From: Onchidella celtica
Taxonomy: Eukaryota; Mollusca; Gastropoda; Systellommatophora; Onchidiidae
Reading direction: 5' to 3'
DNA length: 64,000 bases
NCBI GenBank assembly: GCA_963931925.1
Contig: OZ007574.1
Location: forward strand, 32,561,961-32,625,960
Positions 45,570 to 56,649 of the stretch are shown one piece after another. Position 1 is the first letter of the stretch. Each line of letters begins with the position of its first letter. Made by a program: the position numbers and the translations under genes. The notes beneath the pieces were generated by a model, which was not told the DNA's origin, searched no databases, and saw only the letters and a program-made list of their open reading frames with translations.

Positions 45570-45927
45570 TTACACCCAAGCACGACATTTCAGCAGTTCT
45601 TCAACTTCTTCCAGATGGTAGCCTCGGGGTCCCATAGCACCAAAGTAGGCTATCTTGCCATTCTCAAACATCAGCAGTCGTTCAGGCACCGCACCGTACA
45701 CAGCCGAGCATAGGTCATCTGTGGTATCTACCAGCAGCTCACCTTCTATGCCTCTCTCTGACAACTGCATGGCCGCTGACAACCGTTCTTGCAAGCTCTG
45801 ATGTTCCTGGAATTGTCATAATTATGCTTGTTAAGTGGGGGAGCACGTAGAATATTTTGTTGTTTTTTTTTTCTGTTGGTGCTGTTGTTGTTTTTTTTTT
45901 ATATTCTGATTTTCATGCAGTCAATCA

Positions 45928-46019
<92 letters not shown>

Positions 46020-48949
46020 CTTGTCCTTTTCCCATTAATTACATTGTACCTCAGTTTCTTTCTTTTTCTTTTTCTCCTCTCTGCCACTGATGCTTGTGTT
46101 AAAAATTATACAACAATGTTTTGAGAATTACTCCTACGCTTTCTCAGCACAGCATAAATGGTACGTAAGGGAAGCTACACAGATAATGTCAAAACTAGCC
46201 AGCCCTGCGTCGCCCAGGCTAAAACTGTTTATAGGCAGTATTTTCAGTTCTGGGTGATTATAATAGACGCTACTTGAAGTTTGTTTGTTTGTGTGTTGTT
46301 GCTGTTGTTTAGATAACGTGTTATTCTATGAATTCCCCTTGCATGTTCATGCACTTCGCACCCAGTCAGCAATTAAACCAAGGTGGCCATTTTCTTGAAA
46401 TGGCAATAATCTGCGCCCTGTGTGGTTTGTTTGGTGAAGACACAGTATTAACCTTCATGCGGGGCAATCACTAGTCTAATAATAAAAACACGGCTTGGAA
46501 AGGATAGGGCCCAACTTTGAAAATAAAATGCCCTCCTTGAGTGTAATGCAAATATACATATCAAATTTTTTTCATCAATCGTGACTCTCCAACACAGTTC
46601 AAAAAGTTTTTTAAAAATGAACATATCCATGTGAAACTTACACAATCATATCAGTCCAATGGTATTTGAGGCCACGGTATGGTTTATTGATATCCTTTGC
46701 ATAATTTTATTGTTCTGATTCTTTAGCAATTATCAATACACTGGGAGATAACAGTTGCCGTTCTAGTATTACTACTGTGTTTTCTTGGTTATGTTCCATG
46801 ATTCAAACAAAATGGGAGATAATCCTTGTCGTCTGGTAACAGTGTCACATTTTATTGATTATGTCCATTTCCGTAAATTTTGGGAGATAAACGTAATGTC
46901 TTGGTAATACTTTTATTTTCTTGGTTATTTCCCATGATGGCAAAAAGTGGGAGATCAGACTTGTCAACTAGTAATAGTGTCATTTTTTCTTGGTTATATC
47001 CTATGACTGCTAACAAAATGGGAAATAAACCGTGTCGTCTTAGTAACAATGTTTTATTTTTTGTTGTGTACCATCATATTACATAATGGGAGATAAAGTT
47101 GACTTCTTAGTCATAGCGTTGTATTTCCTTGGTTATGTTTCATGGCTGCCAATAAAATGGGAGATAAATCTTGTCGTCTCAATAACAGTATAATATTGCT
47201 CGATTGTGTCCCATGATGGTGGACGCCATGGGAGATGGTTGTCATTTTAATAATGCGGTTGTATTTTTTTGGGTTATGTCCCATGGTTTAAACATAATGT
47301 AAGTCAGTGCATCACAAAAATTTCTGCGTAATCAGGCAAGAAGGTAAACCGTCAAAATGCTGAATTTTTAAAACATATTCAGTGTTACTGCCTGCATATT
47401 CAAAGTTATTGCCAGCATATTTAGTGTTATTGCCAGCATATTATTCAATGTTATCGCCTGATAAAGTCAGTGTGCCGAGGCTGATACATTCATTTTGGCC
47501 TTTTTATACTTATGAACTACAGTAATGTTCTTTAACCCTTTTTTGGGCTTATCAAACTGCCATAAAAGCCATCCATAGAGTATGTACGCTCAGAAAAAAA
47601 AGGAGGGGGGGGGGACATTGGAAAAGTGTACATACAGCCAACACTGTCCCTTCGTAGGTCCATTTTCTGGGATGGGCACTAATAATAAGACTCTTACCCT
47701 AATATCGTGAACCTTATTTAATGTTCTCTTTAGCTTCTCGACCTACCAAATGGTGCCATTCATAGAGTATGTATGTCCTGAAAGGGGGGGGGGGGAGCGT
47801 ACATTAGCCAACACCGAACGTTCATAGGTCTATCTTATGTATGGGGCCCTAATAATATAACTCTTACCCTAATATCATAAGCCTTTGTCATTGGCCACTC
47901 GGAATCACTTGCATGCGCCTCTCGAATATAAATAGTCACAAAGTCGGCTACATGGCGATACTTCTGTACCAGCTCATTGTATTCATCGACCTAAGGGTGG
48001 AGCAAAAAATAAAAAGTAAATTTTATTTATTTTTCAAACTGATAGAACGAAATCAAAAGTTCTAAAAACCCTGTCTCCCAGGTCATACCATGAACAATCA
48101 TTTTTCTCTTTTGTAGCCCTAAGCCCTGGAATTCGCTGCCCCCTCTAGGTGTCATACAGTATCATTAGTGATAGACAGAAATTTATCACTCGGCTGCAGT
48201 TCCCACTAGAATCCAGGCTATGAAGGTATTTTTTCAGTAATTTCTACAATATTTATAAACTAAATCAACCAAATGATTATTAGAAATGCGCCTTGATTAT
48301 GCCCCTAAGAACAAATTCTTACAAAATCAGAATTCGCCGACGAGCGAAAATGGGGCGGAGCCTAGAGGGTTAGGAGATGTACAACACTCTGAAATATTCA
48401 AGAAAAGCTCATGGAATGCAACTCTAATTGCTTCTGTCCATTGTCCCATACTGAGTGCGTTCTCTGTAGTGGTGAAATGAATGTGAATTGAAGAATGGCT
48501 GTAAAGCACTTATAACTTGCATTTGCCCCAAAACCTTTCAGACACCGCCCTTAAGACTCATCCCCTTTCTGGTCCACCGATGTTCCATCACCTTTCGGGT
48601 GTGCATTCAAAATTATGATGTAATCTTCATTCCTTTTTAATTTGCGTGAGTTCCCCACCGCCCCCACACACTCTCCAAAAAAAAAAAATATCTCTGACCT
48701 TGGACATGAATGGTCCTCAGGTGCAGCTACCAAAATTGACCACCACTGGACGTTCTTTGACAAAATCGAAGAGACGTCTTGGTTCACCCTGAAGAGTCAC
48801 CAATGGCACGTCAAGAATTGGACCATCTGCAACAGCCTCCTTCTGCTGGTCGAAGGCCCTAAATATGGATGCGTGACGACGTTGACACGACGACAATTCG
48901 TCTATGGACACGTATCTGGTCATTATTCTGGATGTGATAGAGCACATAA
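45570..48949 (-). CDS. DIO: Iodothyronine deiodinase, selenoprotein (three exons, N-terminus uncertain)
   Basis: Exons 48,699-48,949, 47,868-47,990 and 45,570-45,806 join in frame to 202 residues from the ATG at 48,945-48,947. The thioredoxin-fold core shows RPVVVNFGSCT, then TGA (Sec, residue 77), then GPFMSK. It continues VADFVTIYIREAHASDS, YDIREHQSLQERLSAAM, ELLVDTTDD, AVYGAVPERLLMFENGKI and GPRGYHLEEVEELL, ending CRAWV. These are deiodinase signatures; the enzyme removes iodine from thyronines (or related iodotyrosine-type substrates) using Sec and a thiol cofactor. Which ring position it attacks cannot be told. Family members start with a membrane anchor, missing from this Met, so a 5' exon is expected; a candidate is at 50,616-51,030. 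The exon 1 donor (AAG|gtcaga) is weak but phase 0 and matches the family alignment. Confidence 0.92.
45931..46017. repeat. (TC)n microsatellite in deiodinase intron
   Basis: About 86 bp of nearly pure TC. Confidence 0.97.
46195..46330. repeat. Diverged end of the long-inverted-repeat element family
   Basis: CTAGCCAGCCCTGCGTCGCCC and TTTCAGTTCTGGGTGATTAT resemble the arms at 24,764 and 28,337. A single end is seen, with no partner nearby. Confidence 0.55.
46741..47300. repeat. Minisatellite, about 70-bp unit, 7-8 copies (deiodinase intron)
   Basis: Units share AATGGGAGATAAA, CTTGTCGTCTTAGTAACAGT and TTGGTTATGTCCCATGATGG. A smaller 27-bp repeat (GTTATTGCCAGCATATT) follows at 47,380-47,465. 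Confidence 0.92.
47565..47905. repeat. 170-bp tandem duplication including the end of deiodinase exon 2
   Basis: The sequence around the exon 2 donor (47,868/47,863-47,867) is repeated 170 bp further into the intron. The repeat carries CATAGAGTATGTA, a G tract, AATAATAxGACTCTTACCCT and AATATC. The copy thus includes a second intact gtaag donor at 47,693-47,697 preceded by a degenerate exon end (GTTCACGATATTAGG against GCTTATGATATTAGG). Confidence 0.82.
48717..48719 (-). other. Selenocysteine TGA codon of the deiodinase
   Basis: On minus, AGC TGC ACC TGA GGA CCA TTC: Ser-Cys-Thr-Sec-Gly-Pro-Phe, exactly the deiodinase active-site motif. The frame continues past TGA to the splice donor and joins the next exon. 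Confidence 0.9.
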
Positions 48950-49057
48950 CTGTGCATAATAACTACAGCTTATATGATAATAATAATCATAATAATAATA
49001 ATATTAATGAAGATCATCTATATAGCGCCCAATCCGAACAATTTGCTCTAGGCGCTG

Positions 49058-49064
49058 TGTGTGT

Positions 49065-49135
<71 letters not shown>
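49058..49135. repeat. (GT)n and (TC)n microsatellites
   Basis: Adjacent GT and TC runs upstream of the deiodinase exon at 48,949. Confidence 0.95.
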
Positions 49136-49140
<5 letters not shown>

Positions 49141-49199
49141 ATCTATCTATGTCAAACGCAATCTATTGCATACACTCTTATCTTATGCTAGACATACAT

Positions 49200-50391
49200 T
49201 GTATATATATATAGACACACACACAAAACATACTATAAGGCAGAAATTAAACAATAAAACAGCAAAAATAAAGTGAATCCAGAAAATAAAGGGATTGGGA
49301 ATGAGACTTCACAACAGAACGTGTTTTTTAAAAAGGTGGTTTTTATACCAGACTTGAATTTTGACTCGGTAGATGCTTCTGGCAATGATTTTGGCAGCTA
49401 GTTCCGGACGTTCCAGATCACAAGATTTGGTCTAGTTGCACACATGCAACTTTTTGTGTTGCTATTGCGTCGCAGCGACTTTGCATTTTTAATTTATTTT
49501 TTTTTTAATCTCGTCGAATGAATGGAGGTTTGCACAAATGCGGCGCGAGTCCCCAGGGGAAAAAAGAAAAGTTAGGGGTTATTTGGCTCATTTAGCCAAA
49601 ATATTCACAGTAGCTAGGCTATTTTGTAAACAATATGACACCAGTTTCACAGTACGTAGCGTGACTGTGGTCATGTCGCCAACCAAAAGCTTACTGTGTC
49701 CCGCCAGGCGGCAATCGGAAAAAAAAAACATTGCAAGCCCTGCAAAAGTCAAGCATAAAGATAGGCGACTCAAGGATAGACTTTAGGAGCGCTTCCCCAA
49801 CCGGGGTTTTCTCCTATGTTGATGTTTTTTATTTAAAGAACAACAACAATATAAATTGACTGTTTGTTCAGTTGATTGTTTTGTTGTTTGTTGATTGTTG
49901 TTTTTTTCCCAACGTAGTCCATACCCTAACATTGCAATTTACAAAGATTCACTGTGCAAGCAAAACCCGCACCCTGGTCACAGGGCAAAAAAAACAAAGC
50001 TGCCAATCCCAAAGATACAAAGAATCCCACATTTCTATGTTGAATTTTGCCACTATCCTTCACATCCACTTGGCTATCAGGATTAGAACATGAGCACGAA
50101 AGAACATGACGCGGTTTCTGTCCAGACTCAGTCTTGAAACTTTATTAGACGGTATCTCTTATTAGATCTAGTTGGCAGATTTCTTTTTAAAAAAAAACAA
50201 ACTCTTCACTCTTTTTGTGTTTTTTTTAAAATATTATTTTCCTTGACATAATATTTAAAATATTTTGTCGAGGCCACAAATTCAGAGGAGTTTGAGGAGC
50301 TTTAACTTACATCAAAGTTGGCTTGTGAACTTTTGGAGGGTCTACAGCTTAGAAAAAATTACATAAAAGTAAACCAAATAAAAAAAAAAAA
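49200..50391. other. Possible intron or 5' region of the deiodinase gene
   Basis: AT-rich with short homopolymers. No exon recognised. Confidence 0.4.
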
Positions 50392-50500
50392 AGCCCACTG
50401 GTGCTGCACTGTGGCGACTATGTGTCTGCTCCAGTTGTGAGTGGGCTGCAGTGACACTAAAGCAAATTTCCTAAATGGGATCAAAGAAGTATTCAAAATA
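50392..50500 (-). repeat. Dispersed SINE/LINE-tail-like repeat, copy 3
   Basis: The reverse complement shows CATTTAGGAAATTTGCTTTA, CTCACAACTGGAGCAGACAC and GCCACAGTGCAGCACC, matching 28,575 and 39,190. An A-rich run adjoins at about 50,376-50,391. Confidence 0.75.
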
Positions 50501-50615
50501 CCATGAATTTCAACCCCATAACAAAACAAATAAGTTAGATTAGTTATTAATTCAAAGCTCCAAAGAAGCATAGTCATTAATCATTGGTATTACAAAAATG
50601 TGTGCACTGGCTTAC

Positions 50616-51030
50616 CTGTGACTGGACTTCGCTGGGTCTCCAAAATGTAGCAGTCTACATGTACCGACTGCTGGAAAGCAAATATATATGCGATAATTAT
50701 GTCCAAGATATTAAACAGTTCGCAGTATGTAACGTAACTGACTGTGGGTTGAATTGACTTGACCTGTGCAGATAGCAGATAGGGATCGAGAGATTGAGAA
50801 AGGCTGGAAGGACCCGAGTGGACAAGGGACAGCGGGGTGTATGGGGGAGAATGAACTAAGGATGAGATAGAAAAGCAAGGGAGAAGATGAACTGGTAATG
50901 TTTGTTCGAATGTGTACTGATTTTGTTTTCTTCCATGAAGTGGGGCTAACAGACAGATCCCAACATTAGTTCTTGTACAGGTTGAACGAACATTACGACA
51001 CACGCCTACCCTGTTTACTTCCCCCGCCAT
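50616..51030 (-). CDS. Candidate 5' exon of the deiodinase (low confidence)
   Basis: An open minus-strand frame from the ATG at 51,028-51,030 runs to a consensus donor ACAG|gtaag at 50,611-50,615 in phase 1, the phase required by the acceptor at 48,950. It contains one hydrophobic stretch (YCELFNILDIIIAYIFAF) that could be the missing membrane anchor. Against it: the first 90 residues look like non-coding translation, and the resulting N-terminus is longer than usual. The true start may lie in another exon. Confidence 0.3.
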
Positions 51031-51574
51031 TGCATTGGTTGATGCTCATGCTATGGAACATGCCTACCATTTGTGCTAGTTTGGTTGTCGATATCGAACG
51101 TCGGACAAAAGCAAAAGCTTTTTTTTTCTGTATCAGGGGTTCCTACATGCGAGGGGAAGATAGCTAATTAGAAACTGAGTGAGAGAAGAAGACATTTCTG
51201 GATCAAGGACATAAACAGAATGGGCATGTCCAGCTGCATATAGTTTGCAAAAATCCACTTACATGTACTTTGAACTGATAAAGATATGTAGGCATTAAAG
51301 AATGAAAAATGTTAGGATATGTGATATTTGGCAGCTCAGTCGTTTGTTAGCCGGCCGTCTGTCCTTTAATTGGCAGCTTGTACAGATCAACGCCTTATAT
51401 GCTTTGTAATGTTCGATTCTATAGTGTGTTTTTTTCCTTTTCTTTCCAGCAGGTCTAACGAGTCTATACTATAGGACGCCATGTTCCTTGACTTAGAGTA
51501 GGCTACGTGTAAAATGGCTGCCTGGTCAAAGTCAATTCTAGTATGTGGAGGAAGTATAACAACTGTACTCTTTG

Positions 51575-51735
51575 ACACTTGTTTAAAATGCGCTGTGGCA
51601 TTCATCAAGGCGTTGAGCAGTTTCGATATCTTTTAACTCCCGATCATAATACTAACGCCGCAAACATTTGGCGTCGAATTTCTCTGTTGTGCAAAAAGTT
51701 GAGCTGGAACAAACGAGAGCTAAGGTCGTGACATG
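51575..51735. repeat. Dispersed repeat 'CTAACGCCGCAAACA', copy 3
   Basis: Matches 10,795-10,945 and 16,975-17,125 (CATAATACTAACGCCGCAAA, then GTCGAATTTCT and GAGCTGGAACAAAC). Confidence 0.75.
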
Positions 51736-51835
51736 ACCCTTAATTAGACCTAAATATGTACCGCTGAATAAATTCACTAGAAACACGCTGTCCAGCAGAG
51801 CATCTGCCAAATCAGACTTTTATTTTAGGCCGGCT

Positions 51836-52056
51836 CTATTCAGGCCACTACCTAGAGGCCTGGATAGACAAAACAAACCACCGTAATACTCTATTCAGGC
51901 CGCTAAATGCCTCTAGGTAACGGCCAGAATAGACCCCCCTCCCCCCCCCCCCCGGGGCCCGGCTTATTCAGGCCGCTACCCAGAAGCTCGAATAGACAGA
52001 ACACCCCATCGTTACACTATTCAGACCGTTAGGTGCCTCTAGGCAGCGGCCTGAAT
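51836..52056. repeat. Two consecutive fold-back units
   Basis: Inverted phrases CTATTCAGGCCGCTACCTAGAGGC / GCCTCTAGGTAACGGCC-GAATAG occur as two palindromic units (about 51,845-51,932 and 51,965-52,055) separated by a C-rich tract at 51,936-51,953. Confidence 0.82.
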
Positions 52057-52062
52057 AGACAC

Positions 52063-52625
52063 TCGCTTTATTTTTATCCGTTTGTAGCATCTGAAAAACA
52101 AAGTTTGCATCCTAATGTTTACTTCATCCTTACGAGTGCAGACTTTTATCTTATCCGTTTGTAGCATTTGAAAGGCGAAATTATATCCTAACGTTTTTTC
52201 AGCTTTTCTAGAGCAGACTTTTATCTTATCCGTTTGCAGCTTTTGAAAGACGAATTTTAAATCCCAGTGTTTGCTTCGCCCTTTCCAGAGGAGTAAGTAT
52301 TCAGTCAGACATGTATCTTATCCGACAGTAGCATATGGAAGACGAAGTTTATATCGTTATGTTGGCTTCACCCTTTCCAGTGGACTAAGTATTCGATCAC
52401 AGTTTCATTAATTTTTATCCGTATGTAACGTTTGGAAGCTGGAGTTGATGTCTTAATATTTGCTTCACCCTTCCCAGTGGAATAAGTATTCAATCAGACT
52501 CTTATCTTATCCGTTTGTAGTATTTGGAAGACGAGGTTTATATCCTAATATTTGCTTCACCCTTTCTAGTAGAGTAAGTATTCAATCAAACTTTTATCTT
52601 GTCCGTTTGCAGTATCTGGTTGATA
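52063..52625. repeat. Minisatellite, about 70-90 bp unit, six to seven copies
   Basis: Units share CTTTTATCTTATCCGTTTGT, AGCATTTGAAAGACGAA, TATATCCTAATGTTTGCTTC and CCCTTTCCAGTGGAGTAAGT. Confidence 0.9.
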
Positions 52626-52869
52626 AACCGTGTATTCGATGCATGCAGGCCTGCAGTAAAGTCGAACACACCCAGGTTGGCATGTTGGTCATGGGTTGAT
52701 AAAGAGGCCAATGTACACATGACCCATGACCACGCATAACGTAACCCTTGGTAATAAACGGACGACAGTCTTTAGCCTACATTTCTGAAACACTAACATC
52801 GAGAAGTAGGAAATTCTGCAGTTTAAGCTGAAAAGCCTTACCACAAAGTGGGAGGGGGTGGAAGTTACA

Positions 52870-53020
52870 CAGACAAACAGACAGACAGACAGACTACTAT
52901 AATTATATAGATAAATAGACAGACAGATACACAGATTGATAGATAGATAGATTAGACTGGCAGACAGACTGACCGGCTGACAGATAGATAGATACATGTA
53001 GACAGAAAGACAGACAGATA
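52870..53020. repeat. Degenerate (GACA/GATA)n
   Basis: Interrupted GACA and GATA repeats. Confidence 0.9.
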
Positions 53021-53204
53021 CCTTTAGTACTATTGCCTTGATAGGGCACAGAGACTACAAAGATACCACACCGCAAAATAATAACCGCGGGCACTCCCTT
53101 TTATTACTTCTGCGGTTTCTGCCACTGGAATAAAGCTATGAATAAACCGAGTTGTATGTGATCTGGTAAAAAATTATAATAATAAAATTTCCGGGTGCCT
53201 CGGG

Positions 53205-53208
53205 TTGA

Positions 53209-53302
<94 letters not shown>

Positions 53303-53315
53303 GGATGGATGGATG

Positions 53316-53402
<87 letters not shown>

Positions 53403-53431
53403 GGATGGATGGATGGATGGATGGATGGATG

Positions 53432-53505
<74 letters not shown>

Positions 53506-53506
53506 C
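53205..53506. repeat. (GATA)n array with two GGAT blocks
   Basis: About 300 bp of almost perfect GATA with GGAT blocks at 53,300-53,318 and 53,401-53,432. Confidence 0.98.
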
Positions 53507-53689
53507 AGAAAATCAATCCCCGATTTTTTTCTTTTTGTTTATTTCACGAACATTATTTCACATATTATATGGACCTGTGACTGAAAAAAAAAAATCAACA
53601 GCCAAATATCATTTAGATCTATAGGCCTACGTGTGCAATTTTGATGTGAAATTCTTCAGTACAAAATATCGTCACTAAATGCTGTCCTA

Positions 53690-53885
53690 GCCAGCAACCT
53701 GACGTTAGTCCTACGCAGATTTTCGTAGGATGGTACGATTACCATGCGGGCGGATTCCCTACATCAAGCCGACGTCGGCACGATGTCGCAATCAGTGGAT
53801 CTTCGTAGGAACGACGTTATTCCTATGTGCAAACTTGGCGTCAGTCCCACGGGTCGGATTTTCCTAGGGCTCCTGGCATGGCTGG
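53690..53885. repeat. Dispersed repeat related to 2,860-2,990
   Basis: Shares the order of 'cctac', 'taggat', 'ttccctacatca.gccgac' phrases with 2,860-2,990 and contains CCGACGTCGGCACGATGTCG. Weak overall identity. Confidence 0.45.
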
Positions 53886-53929
53886 TATCATCTTTACCTC
53901 TTTAATCTATGCTGAACGGCAATGGACCT

Positions 53930-54370
53930 AAGTGGGTGTCCCTTTAGTGTGACCTCAGTTTTGCGCTAGTGAGAAATTCGGACCTCAATCTACCATTGTG
54001 GATCATATTGACCCAGAGAGGTGGTTTTAATTCCGTTCCCTAATCCACGACCATAGGTCATATTGACCCACGGGGGTGGTTTTAATTCTGTAATTAGTCA
54101 ACCACGTGGACCTGATCATTGAAGTCTGGTGTATTCTCCTAACATGTCATCGGGTCATTTGCGGACAAAAGTCAACAGGGAACTGACCACTGACCGCTGT
54201 TTTGGTTTACACACATTCTGCTATCGTAAGTCAGATCTGACTCAGGTTCATCATATTATAGTATACCAATCTGCTGTCGTGGGTCACCTCTATCCCGAAC
54301 TTGTCATATAGCATTATAATTGTCCACATAGCCTTCTGCTATCGTGGACCTCTGACCCAGACTCACATAA
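53930..54370. repeat. Minisatellite, about 65-75 bp unit, degenerate
   Basis: Recurrent GGTCATATTGACCCA, GGTGGTTTTAATTC and CTATCGTGG phrases, four to five loosely related copies. Confidence 0.7.
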
Positions 54371-54781
54371 CAGTTACAAAGACGATAAAATATGAAGAAA
54401 GATGCTGCATTGCAAGAAGTATTTTTAAATTAAAACATTTTGCAAAGAAATTCGTGAATTCACTTTTTGTCATTTTTTGATCTCTTCAAGAAAGAACTGG
54501 AGATCAAATTCAAGCCAAACACAACTCCAGTTTAGGAACCATGTCCAGTGGTAATCGCCATCCAGGCGGACCTTGACCAAACTCTCCAGGCTGTCACCAA
54601 TAAGGGCATAAATTATGGCAGCTGATTCAATTCAACCTTTTGCGACTTTCCAATTGTACCATTTAAGAAAAATACTTAATCCCAGGCAAAAAAAAATAAA
54701 AAATAGCAGGCCCTAAACTCAAACTCTGTGGGAAATTATTCAGTTACAACCATAGCTCAGTTGGAAATTCATTGTTATCCA

Positions 54782-56349
54782 ATGTCCCTGCCAGAGGACC
54801 TGATGCGCAGACTTTGATTTGGTTATGGTTTCACGGAGATTGATCGGGTGCTTGTAAAAAGATCTGTCTCGGTCCCAAGTTGCAAGGTAAACGCTCAAAA
54901 GCCACCATTGTTCGGAATCACATCAGCATCTACGCTCTTCTCAAGAATTCGTGGATCGCCTCAAGAGGAACTTCACAGCGTCTATATTAAAGATGACAGC
55001 CTGGTAAGCAGAGACAACGCACTGCAGTATCTCAACAATCTCCAGTGCCTTCAAGACAAAAGCCTGTCACGAGTGGAGTGAGTGCAATTAAGGGGATTGC
55101 TACAGAGCGGGTGTAGAGTAAGAAGGGCTCACGGCAGACAGGTAGGGAAAGACGGGAAAGGAGGAGAGTAAAATTAACGCACGTAGACAAGTAAGTTAAG
55201 CGTGCATGTTGTGAGTGGTGGGGGGTCTGAATGAGGCGAAAGCGCTGTATTACTATCACTGCAAGTTAGAAGGTCCTACTGAACGGACGCTAGTAAGAGC
55301 CCAGCGGGCGGACATAAGGGGAGCAGTCGAGAGACCAGTGAGAGAGTTTTTCCAGTGATGACTGGTAGGTAGAACGTTGATTGATAATTATGATTGATGT
55401 ATTATATTATATTCGTCTATTACCATGATGTAAATAAGTATATGTGAGGAATGTGGAAGTCCTTGATATTGGATATAGCAATGTGCGCCATGAGCGATAG
55501 ATGAAAGTGAGTTCATGGATTTGTAGCGCGAGTGAGTAGTGTGTACTCCGATGGAGGTGTGTTACCGTAAGATGTGTGGTGAGTGAAAGGTGAACTAGTG
55601 TGTGTACGCTTCATGGGTTGTAAGGAGAGGTGGGGTGAATAGAAATGGTAGGGTATTATACCAATGTAATGTTATTCTTGTAGGTGCCGAGGTCGGGCCA
55701 AAGAGCGCCGCCTACGGTGATAGGCCAGCATAGGGCCGGAGGCCACACATAGGCCAGAAGTGAGGCTGTCAGTGCAGGACAGTAGAGGCACATGAAGTCG
55801 TGGCAGTCAGGCCACGGACAGGGACGTAGATATGAGCGTGAATGTGATAATGTACTATTGCCATGTTGATGGGCTAGTGAACTGATACTGTACTAGTGCC
55901 ATGTTGAGGGGCTATTGAAATGATAAGGTGTTATTGCCCTGCGGAGATGCGAGTGGAATGCTAAGGTGTATGACAATAGGAAGGTGATGTTGAGCGATTG
56001 CGGTGCCAGTGAATTATTAATGTGCTATTAAGACCCTGAGGGGAGAGGCTGAGGCCGAAGTGCCTTTAGGAGTAACTACCGGGTTGTGGATCCGAGGGAG
56101 AGTGTATGTGAGAATAAGGCCGTTGTACGGCAGTTAATTTCAATAATATAATGTATGTACTTGCGCTATTATCTGTATAATTATGTTTAATAAATGTGTG
56201 AGTCTGATGGATTGTTCTGTTAAGTGTTAAACTTGTTTGTTCGTGATTGTTGTCCTGTCATAACTTATTACATCTCCCAGTCTGGGATTTGTGACAAAGC
56301 CTACTATGAAAAACTGGAGAGATCCGCCCTTGCCCAGCCAGTTCAGTAA
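54782..56349 (+). pseudogene. Coding-like sequence interrupted by a solo LTR
   Basis: From the ATG at 54,782 the plus frame reads MSLPEDLMRRL, an in-frame TGA, then FGYGFTEIDRVLVKRSVSV, KPPLFGITSASTLFSRIRGS, SVYIKDDSLVSRDNALQYL and NNLQCLQDK before the LTR. After the LTR and its AAGCC duplication the same frame resumes with AYYEKLERSALAQPVQ and a stop at 56,347-56,349. Amino-acid composition looks coding and the frame is preserved across the insertion. I do not recognise the family. It could be a terminal exon of a host gene or a retrocopy; the internal TGA argues for a pseudogene. Confidence 0.5.
55065..56296 (+). mobile_element. Solo LTR, copy 2 (1,232 bp)
   Basis: Full-length match to the LTR at 20,160-21,398 with scattered substitutions and small indels (largest difference around 55,685-55,715). 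TG...CA ends and a perfect 5-bp duplication AAGCC at 55,060-55,064 and 56,297-56,301. Confidence 0.92.
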
Positions 56350-56449
56350 CTGTAACAAAAGTTTTCACGGTCACGCGAGCGGTACGTGTAGCCGTCGAAA
56401 GAAAAGAGGGAGAGAGGAGGCTAGGCAAGGCGAGGTCTATATATTTTAA

Positions 56450-56634
56450 TAATGTCAAAATTGGGCTAAAAGAAAAAGTTGTATGTAGCAAAGCCCCGCG
56501 TAAGAAATAATACCCAAACGATACAATTGGGTATTATTTCTTACGCGGCATTGTATCGTTTGGGTATTATTTCTTACGCGGGGCTTTGCTAGTACATAAT
56601 AAATAACTTTTTCTTTTTGCCCAATTTTGACATT
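56450..56634. mobile_element. Near-perfect palindromic fold-back element, 185 bp
   Basis: Begins AATGTCAAAATTGGGC and ends GCCCAATTTTGACATT. Both arms contain AGCAAAGCCCCGCGTAAGAA and AATAATACCCAAACGATACA. The centre holds an extra half-copy. Confidence 0.9.
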
Positions 56635-56649
56635 GCTTGTAGCCCTGCT

